Below, in pieces: positions 25,878-34,276 of a DNA stretch of 64,000 nucleotides (position 1 is its first letter; each line of letters opens with the position of its first letter). Made by a program: the position numbers and the translations under genes. Source of the stretch: Streptomyces sp. CB02009 (GTDB lineage Bacteria; Actinomycetota; Actinomycetes; Streptomycetales; Streptomycetaceae); NCBI RefSeq assembly GCF_001905825.1, contig NZ_LIVV01000012.1, forward strand, positions 134,668 through 198,667, read 5' to 3'. The notes beneath the pieces were generated by a model. That model was given only the letters and a program-made list of their open reading frames with translations. It ran no database searches and had not been told where the DNA came from.

Positions 25878-25905
25878 CCCCGGTGCGGCGTGCGCCGCAC
25901 CGGGG
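25878..25905 (-). terminator. Hairpin between precursor genes and synthetase gene
   Basis: A 12-base perfect GC-rich stem (CCCCGGTGCGGC at 25878-25889, complement at 25894-25905) with loop GTGC. It starts 16 bases after the stop of precursor A1 and ends 47 bases before the synthetase start. It is probably an attenuator or RNA-stabilising hairpin that keeps precursor mRNA more abundant than enzyme mRNA. Confidence 0.75.
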
Positions 25906-25920
25906 AACGCGGGGCCCGCG

Positions 25921-26040
25921 TTACGGGAGCGTGTTCTCACACGTGCTGCCGCAGGAAACGGAGCACGTGATCTCACACGGCCACAGACCCTCGATCTGCT
26001 CGTTGTCGAGCGTCTCCAGAAGTTCGATGTTGTCGGACAT
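25921..26040 (-). CDS. Lanthipeptide precursor A1 (39 residues)
   Basis: ATG at 26040 directly after a very strong AAGGAGGAGGA site; TAA at 25921-25923. The leader is MSDNIELLETLDNEQ, acidic, with an IELLETL helix like the recognition helix of class III/IV leaders (IxLxxL type). The core region is GLWPCEITCSVSCGSTC followed by ENTLP. It has four Cys at residues 22, 26, 30 and 34, spaced exactly four apart. Ser/Thr precede Cys26, Cys30 and Cys34. It shares the LWPCE-x-TC...CG-x-TC pattern with precursor A2. Too short for normal gene calling. The substrate of the synthetase at 22994-25831 and perhaps of the radical SAM enzyme. Confidence 0.9.
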   Translation of the reverse strand: MSDNIELLETLDNEQIEGLWPCEITCSVSCGSTCENTLP

Positions 26041-26092
26041 TCCTCCTCCTTCCTCAACCGAGGAGAGCCAGGGCTCAGGTGTCATCCGGTGG

Positions 26093-26212
26093 TCAGGCCT
26101 GCGTGGCCGTACACGTGATCCCGCAGGTCGCCGTGCACGTCTTCTCGCAGGGCCACAGACCCTCCGGCTCGTCCGCGACGATCTCTTCCAGGAAGTCGAC
26201 GTCAAACGTCAT
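26093..26212 (-). CDS. Lanthipeptide precursor A2 (39 residues)
   Basis: ATG at 26212, TGA at 26093-26095, with GAGGGGGTG upstream. It is the first gene of the operon. The leader MTFDVDFLEEIVADEPE is acidic and helical but differs from A1. The core region GLWPCEKTCTATCGITC followed by TATQA keeps Cys at 22, 26, 30 and 34 and Thr at 25, 29 and 33. Only the core half is strongly conserved between the two precursors, which suggests either two related products or a two-component peptide. Same predicted processing as A1. The 52-base spacer to A1 has no stem of note. Confidence 0.9.
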   Translation of the reverse strand: MTFDVDFLEEIVADEPEGLWPCEKTCTATCGITCTATQA

Positions 26213-26720
26213 GGTGTTCGTTCACCCCCTCACCTCATGCATGAGGCGCCCTCACAGCGCTCGACGCTCCTCAGCTAAGACGTTGATCCAGATCTGAGTG
26301 AGAGCGTTCATTACTCAATCGCCGTGCTCCATAGGGCCTTTGAGCGGGCCGATGCGTGGCGTTCGCGCAGCTTCCGCACCCGTCCGGGCCGAGCGAGGAC
26401 CGCCCGGACGGGTGTGCGGACCCCGACGTGACACCAGGCGCCGGGCGCGCTGCCGGGGCGCAGCGGGACACCGCCCCACGGCTCCGGCCGCGGCGTCAGC
26501 GCTGGATCCCCGCGTGGGGCATTCGAACGTCGAAACGCCTTTCGCGGGATTTCTCAGAGCTTTCTCAGGTCCTTCTCATAAAAGATTCCCGAGTAGACGC
26601 GGCGTTACCTGTGATGCATGGATGCCCGACTCTTCCGGAACTCGAACTTTAAGTAGAGAGTACTCAACGAATTTCCGCTGCGAGCCGCCCTACTGGAAGC
26701 GGCTGAGTTACTGTGAGGCC
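26213..26720. promoter_or_regulatory. Divergent promoter region of the lanthipeptide operon
   Basis: 508 bases without a gene between precursor A2 (leftward) and the DUF2993 gene (rightward). It must hold the operon promoter. Visible elements are a perfect palindrome CCTCATGCATGAGG at 26233-26246, close to the A2 ribosome-binding site, and, on the minus strand about 80-105 bases before A2, TGAGT and ACTCA arms separated by 13 bases (26293-26315). No regulator gene lies inside the operon. The sequence nearer 26500-26700 is AT-richer and probably carries the DUF2993 promoter. Confidence 0.5.
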
Positions 26721-27425
26721 ATGAACTCTTGGCGCAACAAGTTTCCTTGCCTCCGCTCAAAAGGCCGTACCGCCCTCGCTCTAAGCGTGTTCGGCGCTTT
26801 TGCCGTTCTGCTGCCTCTCGGTGAAATGGCGACGCGTGGATACGCTACCTGGAAGATCGCTTCCGTTGCCGAGCGGAGGATTCATACGGATGCGGAAGTC
26901 AGCCTCGGGTCGACTCCGGCGGTTCTCCAGTTGGGTAGCGGAAAATTTTCCGACGTGAAGGTGGAGGCCCGTCAGGCTGATTTCGGAAAGAATGTGAAGG
27001 TGGACTTCGTTGCGCACCTCATGAATCTCTCCCGGAACTCTTCCGGTGCGTCCGTTGAATCCAGCAAGGTGCGAGCCGAGGTGACGGAAGAGGCGATGTC
27101 GGCGTCACGGTCGGCGGAAGGCGGCGGGAACGTCGAAGCCGACCCGGAAACAGGAACGCTTGTGGCGCATGTCGGGCCGGGTGGCGGAATCGACATACCG
27201 CTCACGCCGTCCTTGGCCGGGGACAAGGTGACGCTCACCGCAGGTGATCCGACATTCTCCGGAAACCCGGTCCCGAGCGGCCTGGCGGACATGATCAAGA
27301 GCAAGGCAGAACTGACGGTGGACATGTCGGATCTCCCTCTGGGACTGAAGGTGGACGCGCTCGCCGTCACCTCCACGGGCCTGCAGCTCGACCTCTCCGG
27401 CGGCCCCGCAACCCTGGAACAGTGA
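26721..27425 (+). CDS. LmeA-like (DUF2993) phospholipid-binding protein
   Basis: 234 residues from the ATG at 26721. An N-terminal membrane anchor or signal (TALALSVFGAFAVLLPLGEM, residues 17-36) is followed by the DUF2993 pattern: RRIHTDAEVSLGSTPAVLQL, then KFSDVKVEARQADFG and, near the end, MSDLPLGLKVDALAVTSTGL. The family includes mycobacterial LmeA, a periplasmic phosphoinositide-binding protein needed for mannan elongation. Here the function is open; a lipid-binding envelope protein is likely. It is divergent from the lanthipeptide operon and its upstream DNA is AT-richer than average. A self-protection role for the producer is speculation. Confidence 0.75.
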   Translation: MNSWRNKFPCLRSKGRTALALSVFGAFAVLLPLGEMATRGYATWKIASVAERRIHTDAEVSLGSTPAVLQLGSGKFSDVKVEARQADFGKNVKVDFVAHLMNLSRNSSGASVESSKVRAEVTEEAMSASRSAEGGGNVEADPETGTLVAHVGPGGGIDIPLTPSLAGDKVTLTAGDPTFSGNPVPSGLADMIKSKAELTVDMSDLPLGLKVDALAVTSTGLQLDLSGGPATLEQ

Positions 27426-27458
27426 ACGGCGCGCCGCACGCCGCTGCCTCGACGGCGT

Positions 27459-28424
27459 TCAGAACGTGGCAGCGAGCGGGGCGGCCGCCATGGCCGTGTA
27501 CCAGAGAACCAGCAGGCGATAGGTGGCGTCGTCACTCGCAGGACTCCTCAAGGTGACGACGCGCACGGCAGTCGCTGCGCAGATGACCGCCGCCACGGCC
27601 TCGACCCATCCTCCGGTCCACAGAACATGGGCCTCGACCAGCAGCCGGACCGCGACCGGAGTGAGAAGGAACCCTACGCACAGATAGATCCGCACGGCCC
27701 GGGCTCCGTAGACGAGAGGAAGCGTCCGGCGCCCCATGCACCGGTCCCCGGCCACGTCACGAAGATCCTGCAGCGGCATCAACAACATCAACAATGCCGA
27801 GACCGCGATGACGCACGGCACGAACCGGGCGGGTTCGCCGCCGCCGACCTGCCAAGCCGAAAGCAGCTGAATCCCGGCCTGGACGCCGACGATGAGCGGT
27901 TTGAGAAAGGGCCGCTTCGCGAGACCGAGATGGTTGTTGGCGCCCGCCACGACGACCCAGAGCAGCGCCAGATGGACGATGCCGAGCAGCCAGCCGCTGA
28001 AGAGCAGTGCCACGGTGGCGGCGGCGAGCCGCCACCAGGCTCCTCGTAAGGTCAGAAGGCCGGTGACCAAAGGGCGCGACGGTTTGTTGACGCGGTCTTC
28101 AGGCACGCCCACGATCTGGTTGGAGAGATCGAAGACGCAGATGGCCAACAGGAAGTGGACGCCTCCGAAGCACACCGATCTGACGGGTTCGGTGCCGGAG
28201 AACCGTGCGGCCGCCAAGATGGTCACCAGCGCGGGCAGAAGCGCGATCAGGACGTTCGAGGAAACCACGGCCGCGAAGGTACGGACCTCTCGGGTCGCCG
28301 TGGAAACGACCTCTCCCACCAGGCGCTCGACACGGGGAACTCCGGACGGCCCGGCACCCTCGCGGACGTCCCCGCCAAGGGGTGAAGCGAGCTGTCGGGC
28401 ACGGCGGTTCGGTAAGGGGTGCAC
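27459..28424 (-). CDS. UbiA-family prenyltransferase-like membrane protein
   Basis: About 321 residues if the GTG at 28424 is the start (AGGA upstream); a GTG at 28319 giving 286 residues is the alternative. Eight or nine helices are visible. The first conserved region is FDLSNQIVGVPEDRVNKPSR followed by PLVTG, the second LQDLRDVAGDRCMGRRTLPL. These are the two Asp-containing polar loops of UbiA enzymes. The family moves prenyl groups onto aromatic or lipid acceptors, and some members cyclise terpenes. With the longer start, codon 4 is TTA, which in Streptomyces would place it under bldA control. It converges with the DUF2993 gene. Confidence 0.78.
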   Translation of the reverse strand: MHPLPNRRARQLASPLGGDVREGAGPSGVPRVERLVGEVVSTATREVRTFAAVVSSNVLIALLPALVTILAAARFSGTEPVRSVCFGGVHFLLAICVFDLSNQIVGVPEDRVNKPSRPLVTGLLTLRGAWWRLAAATVALLFSGWLLGIVHLALLWVVVAGANNHLGLAKRPFLKPLIVGVQAGIQLLSAWQVGGGEPARFVPCVIAVSALLMLLMPLQDLRDVAGDRCMGRRTLPLVYGARAVRIYLCVGFLLTPVAVRLLVEAHVLWTGGWVEAVAAVICAATAVRVVTLRSPASDDATYRLLVLWYTAMAAAPLAATF

Positions 28425-28874
28425 GAGATTCCTGAAACGAGAGGACGATGCCGGGCCACCGGCCTGTCCGGCGCGGTCGCGGTTCCATTCAGCTATGGAA
28501 CCGGCCCGGAGGGATGCGTGTTTTGTACTCAAGCGAGCACATGCCGGCCCCACCGGCGGTGACGCTCGCTCTCGGGCTGAGGGGCGCACCTTGTGGCGAG
28601 CGTCACATGAGGGGGACGGGGCGCGGAGCAGCGTTTGACGATGCGGGCGACGTCTGGGGGAGGACGGGTCGTGAGGGGCTGTCTGCTCCGGCCGTCACTG
28701 CCGTCCCGTCATGGTGCGGCAGCACCACGGGGTTTCACCGCCCGCCCGGGTCGCTCGTCGGAGTGGCCGAAGGGCATTGCCAGCAAGGACGACCGGATCT
28801 TCGGCCACGGTGTGCGGCGTGCCACGCACCGTGTTGTCGCCTGGTCTTTCCTTCTTCTGCCGGAAGGCTAAGAG
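28425..28874. other. Intergenic region upstream of the subtilase gene
   Basis: 450 bases with no supported gene. It must carry promoters for the divergent UbiA and subtilase genes. Short frames here are Arg/Gly-rich shadows. Confidence 0.4.
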
Positions 28875-31800
28875 ATGAGTGAACAACACAAGCGGGGCAG
28901 GCTGCTTGCCGCCGCCATGGCGGCGCTGATGGTGGCGGGCGGTGCCGGCACCGCCGTCGCCGCTGCGACGGCCGACGGAAGCCCGTCCCTGAAGGCGAGC
29001 GCCGACGCGAAGCCCGTTTCCGTGCGTACGGTCACGCTGGTGACCGGGGACCAGGTCGTGCTGACGGGGTTCGCTGGGGGCAGGGAAGGCGTGACGGTGC
29101 GGCCCGGGCCAGGCCGTGAGCACGTCTCGTTCACCTACCGGTCGCACGGCGACTCGCTCTCCGTCATACCCTCCGACGCCCTGGAGCTGCTGCGGAGCGG
29201 AGCGGTCGATGCGCGCCTCTTCGACGTGCAGGCGCTCGAGGCGATGGGGTACGACGACGCAGCGCGAGCGACCTTGCCCCTGATGGTGCGCTACGACGCC
29301 ACAGACCGGGGGCAGGGTGCCCGGTCCGCCGTGAGCCGCCTCGCCGCACCCAGGACGACCCTCAAGAGCGTCAACGCGGATGTGGTGGCCACCCCCAAGG
29401 CGAAGGCCGGCGAGGCCTGGGAGGCCATGACCCAGAAGCGGGGAATGTCCCGTGTGCTGGCTTCCGGCGTCTCCACGATCTGGCTGGACGGGGCAGTGAA
29501 GGCCTCCCTCGACAAGAGCGTTCCTCAGATCGGAGCTCCGGACGCCTGGCACGACGGACTGACCGGTCGTGGTGTCCTCACCGCGGTGCTGGACACCGGC
29601 ATCGATCCGGCGCACCCGGATCTGGCGGACGCCGTCGTGACGTCGCAGGACTTCACGGGGAGCGCGAACGGGACTGCGGACGCTCACGGCCACGGCACCC
29701 ACGTGGCCTCCATCATCACCGGTGACGGCAGTGCATCGGCCGGCCGATACGCCGGAGTCGCCCCTGACACCAAGCTGCTGGTGGGCAAGGTGCTCAACAG
29801 CAAGGGGCAGGGGTCCGAATCCGGGACCATCGCCGGCATGGAATGGGCGACCAGCCACGGCGCCAAGGTCGTCAACATGAGCCTGAGCGCGTCCGCCACG
29901 GACGGCACGGACCCCATGTCCCAGGCTGTGAACAGCCTCACCGCCTCCACCGGAGCGCTGTTCGTCGTCGCGGCAGGCAACGAAGGCGTGAACGAGAAGG
30001 TCAGCAGCCCCGCATCGGCAGACGCCGCGCTCGCCGTCGGAGCGGTTGACGCCGACGACCAGCTCGCCGACTTCTCCAGCCGCGGCCCCCGCCTCGTCGA
30101 CTCGGCCGTCAAGCCGGAGATCACCGCCCCCGGCGTGGGAATCGTCGCCGCACGGGCGGCAGGCACGTCGCACGGCGACGTGGTCGACGACCACTACACC
30201 AAGCTCAACGGCACCTCCATGGCGACTCCGCACGTTGCCGGAGCGGCCGCGCTCCTCGCGCAGCAGCATCCGGACTGGGACGCCGCACGGCTCAAGGACG
30301 CGCTGACGAGCACCGCCAAGCCGACGGCCGGCCTGGACGTCTTCGCCCAGGGAGCCGGACGGGTCGACCTGACCCGAGCAGTACGCCAGGACGCATACGC
30401 CACCCCGGGTACCCTGTCCAACTACCTGAAGTGGCCTCACGCCACTCCGGTGAAGCGCACCGTCACCTATCACAACGACGGTGACGAGCCCCTGACGCTG
30501 AGCCTCGACGTCACACTCGACGGAAGCGGCGAGAACGGCCGGCTGATCACGCCGGACGCGGATCAGCTGACCGTGCCGGCCCACGGCACCGCCGCGGCCC
30601 AGCTCACCATCGACCCCGCCCAGGCGGACGCCGGCACCTACAGCGGGGTGCTCACCGCACGGAGCGCGGACGGTCAGACCGTCGTTCGCACCGCTCTCGG
30701 TGTGTTCTCCGAGGACGAGGTGTACGACACGACGATCCGTCTCACCGACCGGGCCGGAGAGACGCTTTCCCCCGCCCTCCTGCAGCTGATCAACCTCGAC
30801 ACCGGGGAGGGATTCGACGCCCGCGCCGTGGGAGACGCGCTCGTCGGCCGCGTCCCGAAGGGCCGCTACACCGCCAACGCGGTCATCTTCAACTCGACCG
30901 GAAGCGTACAGAGCGCCACCCTCGTCTCCCAGCCGGACGTGGTGGTTGCAGGCGACACGACCGTCAAGCTCGACGCCCGCGCAGGAAAGATCGTGCAGGC
31001 CGACGTGGGCACCGAGACCCAGGCGGACACCCGGTGGGTCGGGATCAACGAGACGATCGCCGGCGTTCTGAACGAGTTCAGGGTCTTCACCCAGGACCCC
31101 GAGGCCGTGCTGTACGCCGCGGGCACCCCTGCGGTGACCTCCCGCCCCTACACGTTCGTCCACCTGGCAGCCCTGCATGCCCCCGCCGTCCCCGGCAGGC
31201 CTGAAGCGGCCTACAACCTCGCGCTCACCCGTGACGGCGGGATCCCCGCCGATCCCAGTTTCCAGGTCCGCAGCGACGAGCTGGCCAAGGTGCGCGTCCG
31301 CTACCACACGCAAGGCGATCCGGCGCCTGCCCACCGGTCCAACCTGGCGTCCTTCGACGGCAGCGCCCGCGCCTCGGGCGGAGGCTACAACGTCAAGCTC
31401 GCGAGTGAGCACACCGAATACTTCACCGCCACGAACCGCGTGAAGTGGCTCGGCGCACTGGACACCGGTACGTCATTCGAGACCAGCCCACTGACGCAGT
31501 ACAAGCCCGGCAACGCCACCACGGAAGAGTGGAACAAGGCAGCCATCAGCCCGGCCGCGCCGGATGCCGGACGCTGTGAGAACTCCCTCTTCGCGCCCAT
31601 CCAGGCTTTCTCGACGTCGGCCGCCGGCCACCTTGCCAGCGCTTTCGAGTACACGGGCACAGCCACGCTGCTGAGGGACGGAGAGGAGATCGGCACTACC
31701 GACGACCCCCAGTTCGCCTTCTTCACCGACCTGCCCGCCGGGCCTTCTCGATACACCCTCCGCCTGGCGGCACACCATGACACTCCCGCGGTGGCCCTGG

Positions 31801-32195
31801 CGACGAAGGTCGACGCCGAATGGACCTTCTCCTCTGCCGAGCCCGAAGAAGGCTGCGAGAAGCCCCAGAAGCTCCCGCTGCTCAACACGCGCATCGGCGC
31901 GGGCTTCGACCTGAACAACAGTGCTCCCGCGGACAAGCCCCTGCCCGTGACCATCAAGGTGGAACGTGCCGACGCAGAGACCCCTGCCGTCAAGGCGTTG
32001 TCCCTCGAGACGACGTTCGACGACGGCGCCACCTGGCACAAGGTGCCCGTGAAGAGCACCGGATCGGCCTCCTTCTCCGCTGTCGTCCCGCCCGTCGCTG
32101 CCGGCAACGGCTACGTCGGACTGCGCACGACGGCCACGGACACCGACGGAAACGAACTGAAGCAGACGGTTCTCCGCGCCTACCGACTGCGCTGA
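28875..32195 (+). CDS. Large secreted subtilisin-like serine protease (S8)
   Basis: 1106 residues. Sec signal peptide at 1-31 (RGRLLAAAMAALMVAGGAGT, cleavage near AVAAA). A propeptide of about 180 residues (VRTVTLVTGDQVVLT is typical) precedes the catalytic domain at about 215-490. That domain has Asp240 (AVLDTGIDPAHPDL), His273 (HGHGTHVAS), Asn369 (VVAAGNEG) and Ser448 (NGTSMATPHVAG). The last 600 residues are beta-rich domains of unknown role, with two late cysteine-containing segments. The enzyme is exported and degrades extracellular protein. It is monocistronic with a strong terminator downstream. A role in maturing the nearby lanthipeptide is not indicated. Confidence 0.93.
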   Translation: MSEQHKRGRLLAAAMAALMVAGGAGTAVAAATADGSPSLKASADAKPVSVRTVTLVTGDQVVLTGFAGGREGVTVRPGPGREHVSFTYRSHGDSLSVIPSDALELLRSGAVDARLFDVQALEAMGYDDAARATLPLMVRYDATDRGQGARSAVSRLAAPRTTLKSVNADVVATPKAKAGEAWEAMTQKRGMSRVLASGVSTIWLDGAVKASLDKSVPQIGAPDAWHDGLTGRGVLTAVLDTGIDPAHPDLADAVVTSQDFTGSANGTADAHGHGTHVASIITGDGSASAGRYAGVAPDTKLLVGKVLNSKGQGSESGTIAGMEWATSHGAKVVNMSLSASATDGTDPMSQAVNSLTASTGALFVVAAGNEGVNEKVSSPASADAALAVGAVDADDQLADFSSRGPRLVDSAVKPEITAPGVGIVAARAAGTSHGDVVDDHYTKLNGTSMATPHVAGAAALLAQQHPDWDAARLKDALTSTAKPTAGLDVFAQGAGRVDLTRAVRQDAYATPGTLSNYLKWPHATPVKRTVTYHNDGDEPLTLSLDVTLDGSGENGRLITPDADQLTVPAHGTAAAQLTIDPAQADAGTYSGVLTARSADGQTVVRTALGVFSEDEVYDTTIRLTDRAGETLSPALLQLINLDTGEGFDARAVGDALVGRVPKGRYTANAVIFNSTGSVQSATLVSQPDVVVAGDTTVKLDARAGKIVQADVGTETQADTRWVGINETIAGVLNEFRVFTQDPEAVLYAAGTPAVTSRPYTFVHLAALHAPAVPGRPEAAYNLALTRDGGIPADPSFQVRSDELAKVRVRYHTQGDPAPAHRSNLASFDGSARASGGGYNVKLASEHTEYFTATNRVKWLGALDTGTSFETSPLTQYKPGNATTEEWNKAAISPAAPDAGRCENSLFAPIQAFSTSAAGHLASAFEYTGTATLLRDGEEIGTTDDPQFAFFTDLPAGPSRYTLRLAAHHDTPAVALATKVDAEWTFSSAEPEEGCEKPQKLPLLNTRIGAGFDLNNSAPADKPLPVTIKVERADAETPAVKALSLETTFDDGATWHKVPVKSTGSASFSAVVPPVAAGNGYVGLRTTATDTDGNELKQTVLRAYRLR

Positions 32196-32306
32196 GTCGA
32201 AACCAAGGCCGCCAGCCTCGTCCACGCGTTGGACAGCGGGTGTGTCCGTTGAGGGCTGGCCTTGCTCGACTGTCGATCCGTCGGGCGACGTGCTCGACGG
32301 AAACGA

Positions 32307-32338
32307 CAGAGCCCCCGCACTTCGGTGCGGGGGCTCTG
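32307..32338 (+). terminator. Strong terminator of the subtilase gene
   Basis: A 14-base perfect stem (CAGAGCCCCCGCAC at 32307-32320, complement at 32325-32338) closed by the stable tetraloop TTCG, about 110 bases after the stop codon. Confidence 0.9.
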
Positions 32339-32411
32339 CCGGGAACTCGGCCCTCGCAACCACGACGAGAGACAGCCGCAGCAGGCCAACGGCCGGGTCC
32401 GGTCGTCCTGA

Positions 32412-32929
32412 TCAGCCCCGAGGAGGGTGCTGACGGCGAGGTCGGGGGCGGCCCGGTGACGGATGAGGAGCGGCCTCCGGTGAGGAGAACCCGCCGGGCA
32501 CCGCGGCGCGCTGCCTCGGCTGCTCCACGGGAGCGGGCACGGGGTTGAGCAGGGCGGGCCTGGCCGTGGCCAGAACAGCGATGTGGGGGATGTTCCGGGC
32601 GCAGGCCTGGCAGACCTCTGCCAGGGTCCAGACCTGTCCGACGGCCGGGTTGTGGACGAGGACCAGCAGACTGGTGCCGGCGCAGTGGACGGGCGTCTCG
32701 TGGAGGCCGCAATGCGCGCTGCCGCAGCTGCAGGCGGCGTTGGGGCGGGCACCGGCGAGGCGTCCGTGAGCTCTGACGTGTTCCGCCGGAAACGGCGCAT
32801 GCCGGCAGCGTCCTTCGAGCGGGGCGGCATGCGGCACCCGATGGTGCTGCAGGTAACGGACACGGTGTGGTCGGGGTGGCCGGTGAGGCGGACCGTCCAG
32901 GTCCGTCCCGGCACGCGTGCTCCGGGCAT
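32412..32929 (-). pseudogene. Cys-rich hypothetical protein gene with a frameshift
   Basis: Two minus-strand frames carry the two halves of one small protein. The N-terminal part from about 32929 reads MPGARVPGRTWTVRLTGHPD followed by HTVSVTCSTIGCRMPPRSKD. The C-terminal part in another frame reads ACSCGSAHCGLHETPVHCAG and later LVHNPAVGQVWTLAEVCQAC. The frame change lies about 32760-32790, near the MRRFR segment. Intact relatives that I recall from Streptomyces have both halves in one frame, with four to six Cys that may bind zinc. The function is unknown. Either a pseudogene or one sequencing error. Confidence 0.55.
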
Positions 32930-33268
32930 CAGGGTCACGTCGCGTCCTGTCGTTGTGCGGTTGGTGGCTGGCTCGTGCAAGAGCCGGGGTGCGCGCCGGG
33001 TCGCGGAGGACAACCTGCCAGCAGCGCGGGGCGTCCGGGGGCAGAGCGCGCGCAGGGCGGGGACCACTTCGGCCGAGGATAGCCGCGCTGTTGCTCTGAT
33101 CCCCTCGTACGCCGCGCTGTGCGGCACGGCACTCGGCCCCTCGGGCGCGCCACCGATCCGCGGACGGCCGCTGGCGATTCGGTGCGTCGGAGACGTGTCG
33201 TTCCAGGCGGTGGCGTGTGCGACGCCGGTCGACGACCAGGCCCGACGTATCCGTCATAACCGTTGTGT
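32930..33268. other. Gap with no recognised gene
   Basis: About 340 bases upstream of the Cys-rich relic. Open frames are Arg-rich shadows. The right part becomes AT-richer towards 33269. Confidence 0.35.
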
Positions 33269-33685
33269 CTACTGCAGTGCTTTCAGGGCGCTGCTGAACC
33301 GCTCGTACTCGGAGTCACCGGTGGGCAGCAGGTTTGACTGAACCATTGCCATCCCGATCTTGAGCTCGATGTCGTCGTCGTCGCACTCAAGCCCGCACTG
33401 GATGATCTCGGCAATCATTTCAGTTGTGCCGGCCTTGAAGATCGAGCCGCTGTCGCCCTGGTAGAGCCAGGCCTCGAAGACGACGAATCCATCAGTTGCC
33501 ACATCCCAGAGTTCGCAGGAATTGAGCACGGACTCAAGCTCTGATTCATCGTGGGATGAAATGCGCTCCTCCGGGGGCAGGTCCTGGCCATCGTAGGCAA
33601 TTCCAGACAGCCTCAGCTGTTCAAGCTGCGTGGTGTTCAGTCGATCCACCGACGTAATTTTGCGCATGCCTGTGAACTCATTCAT
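33269..33685 (-). CDS. Hypothetical acidic protein, possibly an immunity-type protein
   Basis: 138 residues from the ATG at 33685, or 132 from 33667. It is cytoplasmic and acidic (ECDDDDIELKIGMAMVQSNL; SHDESELESVLNSCELWDVA). Composition is unusually low in Ala/Arg for this window, and codon use is AT-richer, which suggests transfer. The compact alpha/beta look (FVVFEAWLYQGDSGSIFKAG) is reminiscent of small immunity proteins, but I do not recognise a family. No partner toxin is adjacent. Confidence 0.6.
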   Translation of the reverse strand: MNEFTGMRKITSVDRLNTTQLEQLRLSGIAYDGQDLPPEERISSHDESELESVLNSCELWDVATDGFVVFEAWLYQGDSGSIFKAGTTEMIAEIIQCGLECDDDDIELKIGMAMVQSNLLPTGDSEYERFSSALKALQ

Positions 33686-33965
33686 GAAGGAATGCTAGCA
33701 GCCTGTTCCCGAGCCGCCCCCGCGCAGTAATAAAACCCAGAAGAGATCTGTCTCGGGCATCTTCGGCAGATTGTCTTGCGGTCCCCAGTGGTGAGAAGAG
33801 TATGTGCTACTCATTCTCTGCCGCATGCGGGGCAAAGTGGTTGACCAGCCGTCGGCATGACGTACGAAGGGCGCCTTGTCTGCTGTTGTGTTGAGCGAGA
33901 AACTTCTTGTGTCGAAGTCCCTCCACCGACGCAACCAGTTCACCCACCCGAACAAGGATCCGCCC

Positions 33966-34270
33966 GTGACCCCTGATCAACTTTTCGACGACATCGCTGC
34001 CGACCTTGCCCACTGCGGCGCCACCGCCGGCGTCATGTTCGGCAAGCGCGCCCTCAAGGCTCACGGCAAGGCCTTCGCCTGCCTCAAGGGCGATTCCGGC
34101 GCGTTCAAACTCGGCGAAGGAACCACCGTTCACGTTGAGGCCCTCGCGCTCACTGGAGCGGAGCTCTTTGACCCGTCCGGGAAGCACTGTCCCTTCAAGG
34201 ACTGGGTCGTCGTCCCCCACGCGCACGCCGCGCAGTGGCTCAACCTGGCCGCAGCCGCACTGAACGGCAT
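33966..34270 (+). pseudogene. TfoX/YjbR-like small protein with 3' end replaced by transposon DNA
   Basis: A GTG at 33966 (AAGGAT upstream) starts TPDQLFDDIAADLAHCGATA followed by GVMFGKRALKAHGKAFACLK. This is the TfoX-N-like pattern of a small actinobacterial protein. FDPSGKHCPFKDWVVVPHAH and then AAQWLNLAAAAL mark its end. From about 34270 the frame enters an IS701-type transposase relic and runs on without homology to 34709. Normal relatives end close to this point, so only a few residues may be lost. The function of such TfoX-like proteins outside Gram-negative competence is unknown. Confidence 0.6.
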
Positions 34271-34276
34271 CAGTTC

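Noticed and set aside
23456..26278. Plus-strand ORF of 940 codons
   Set aside because: It lies exactly opposite the lanthionine synthetase and the precursors, and has the Arg/Gly-rich composition of an antisense shadow.
28695..31412. Minus-strand ORF of 905 codons
   Set aside because: Antisense shadow of the subtilase gene, which has all catalytic motifs.
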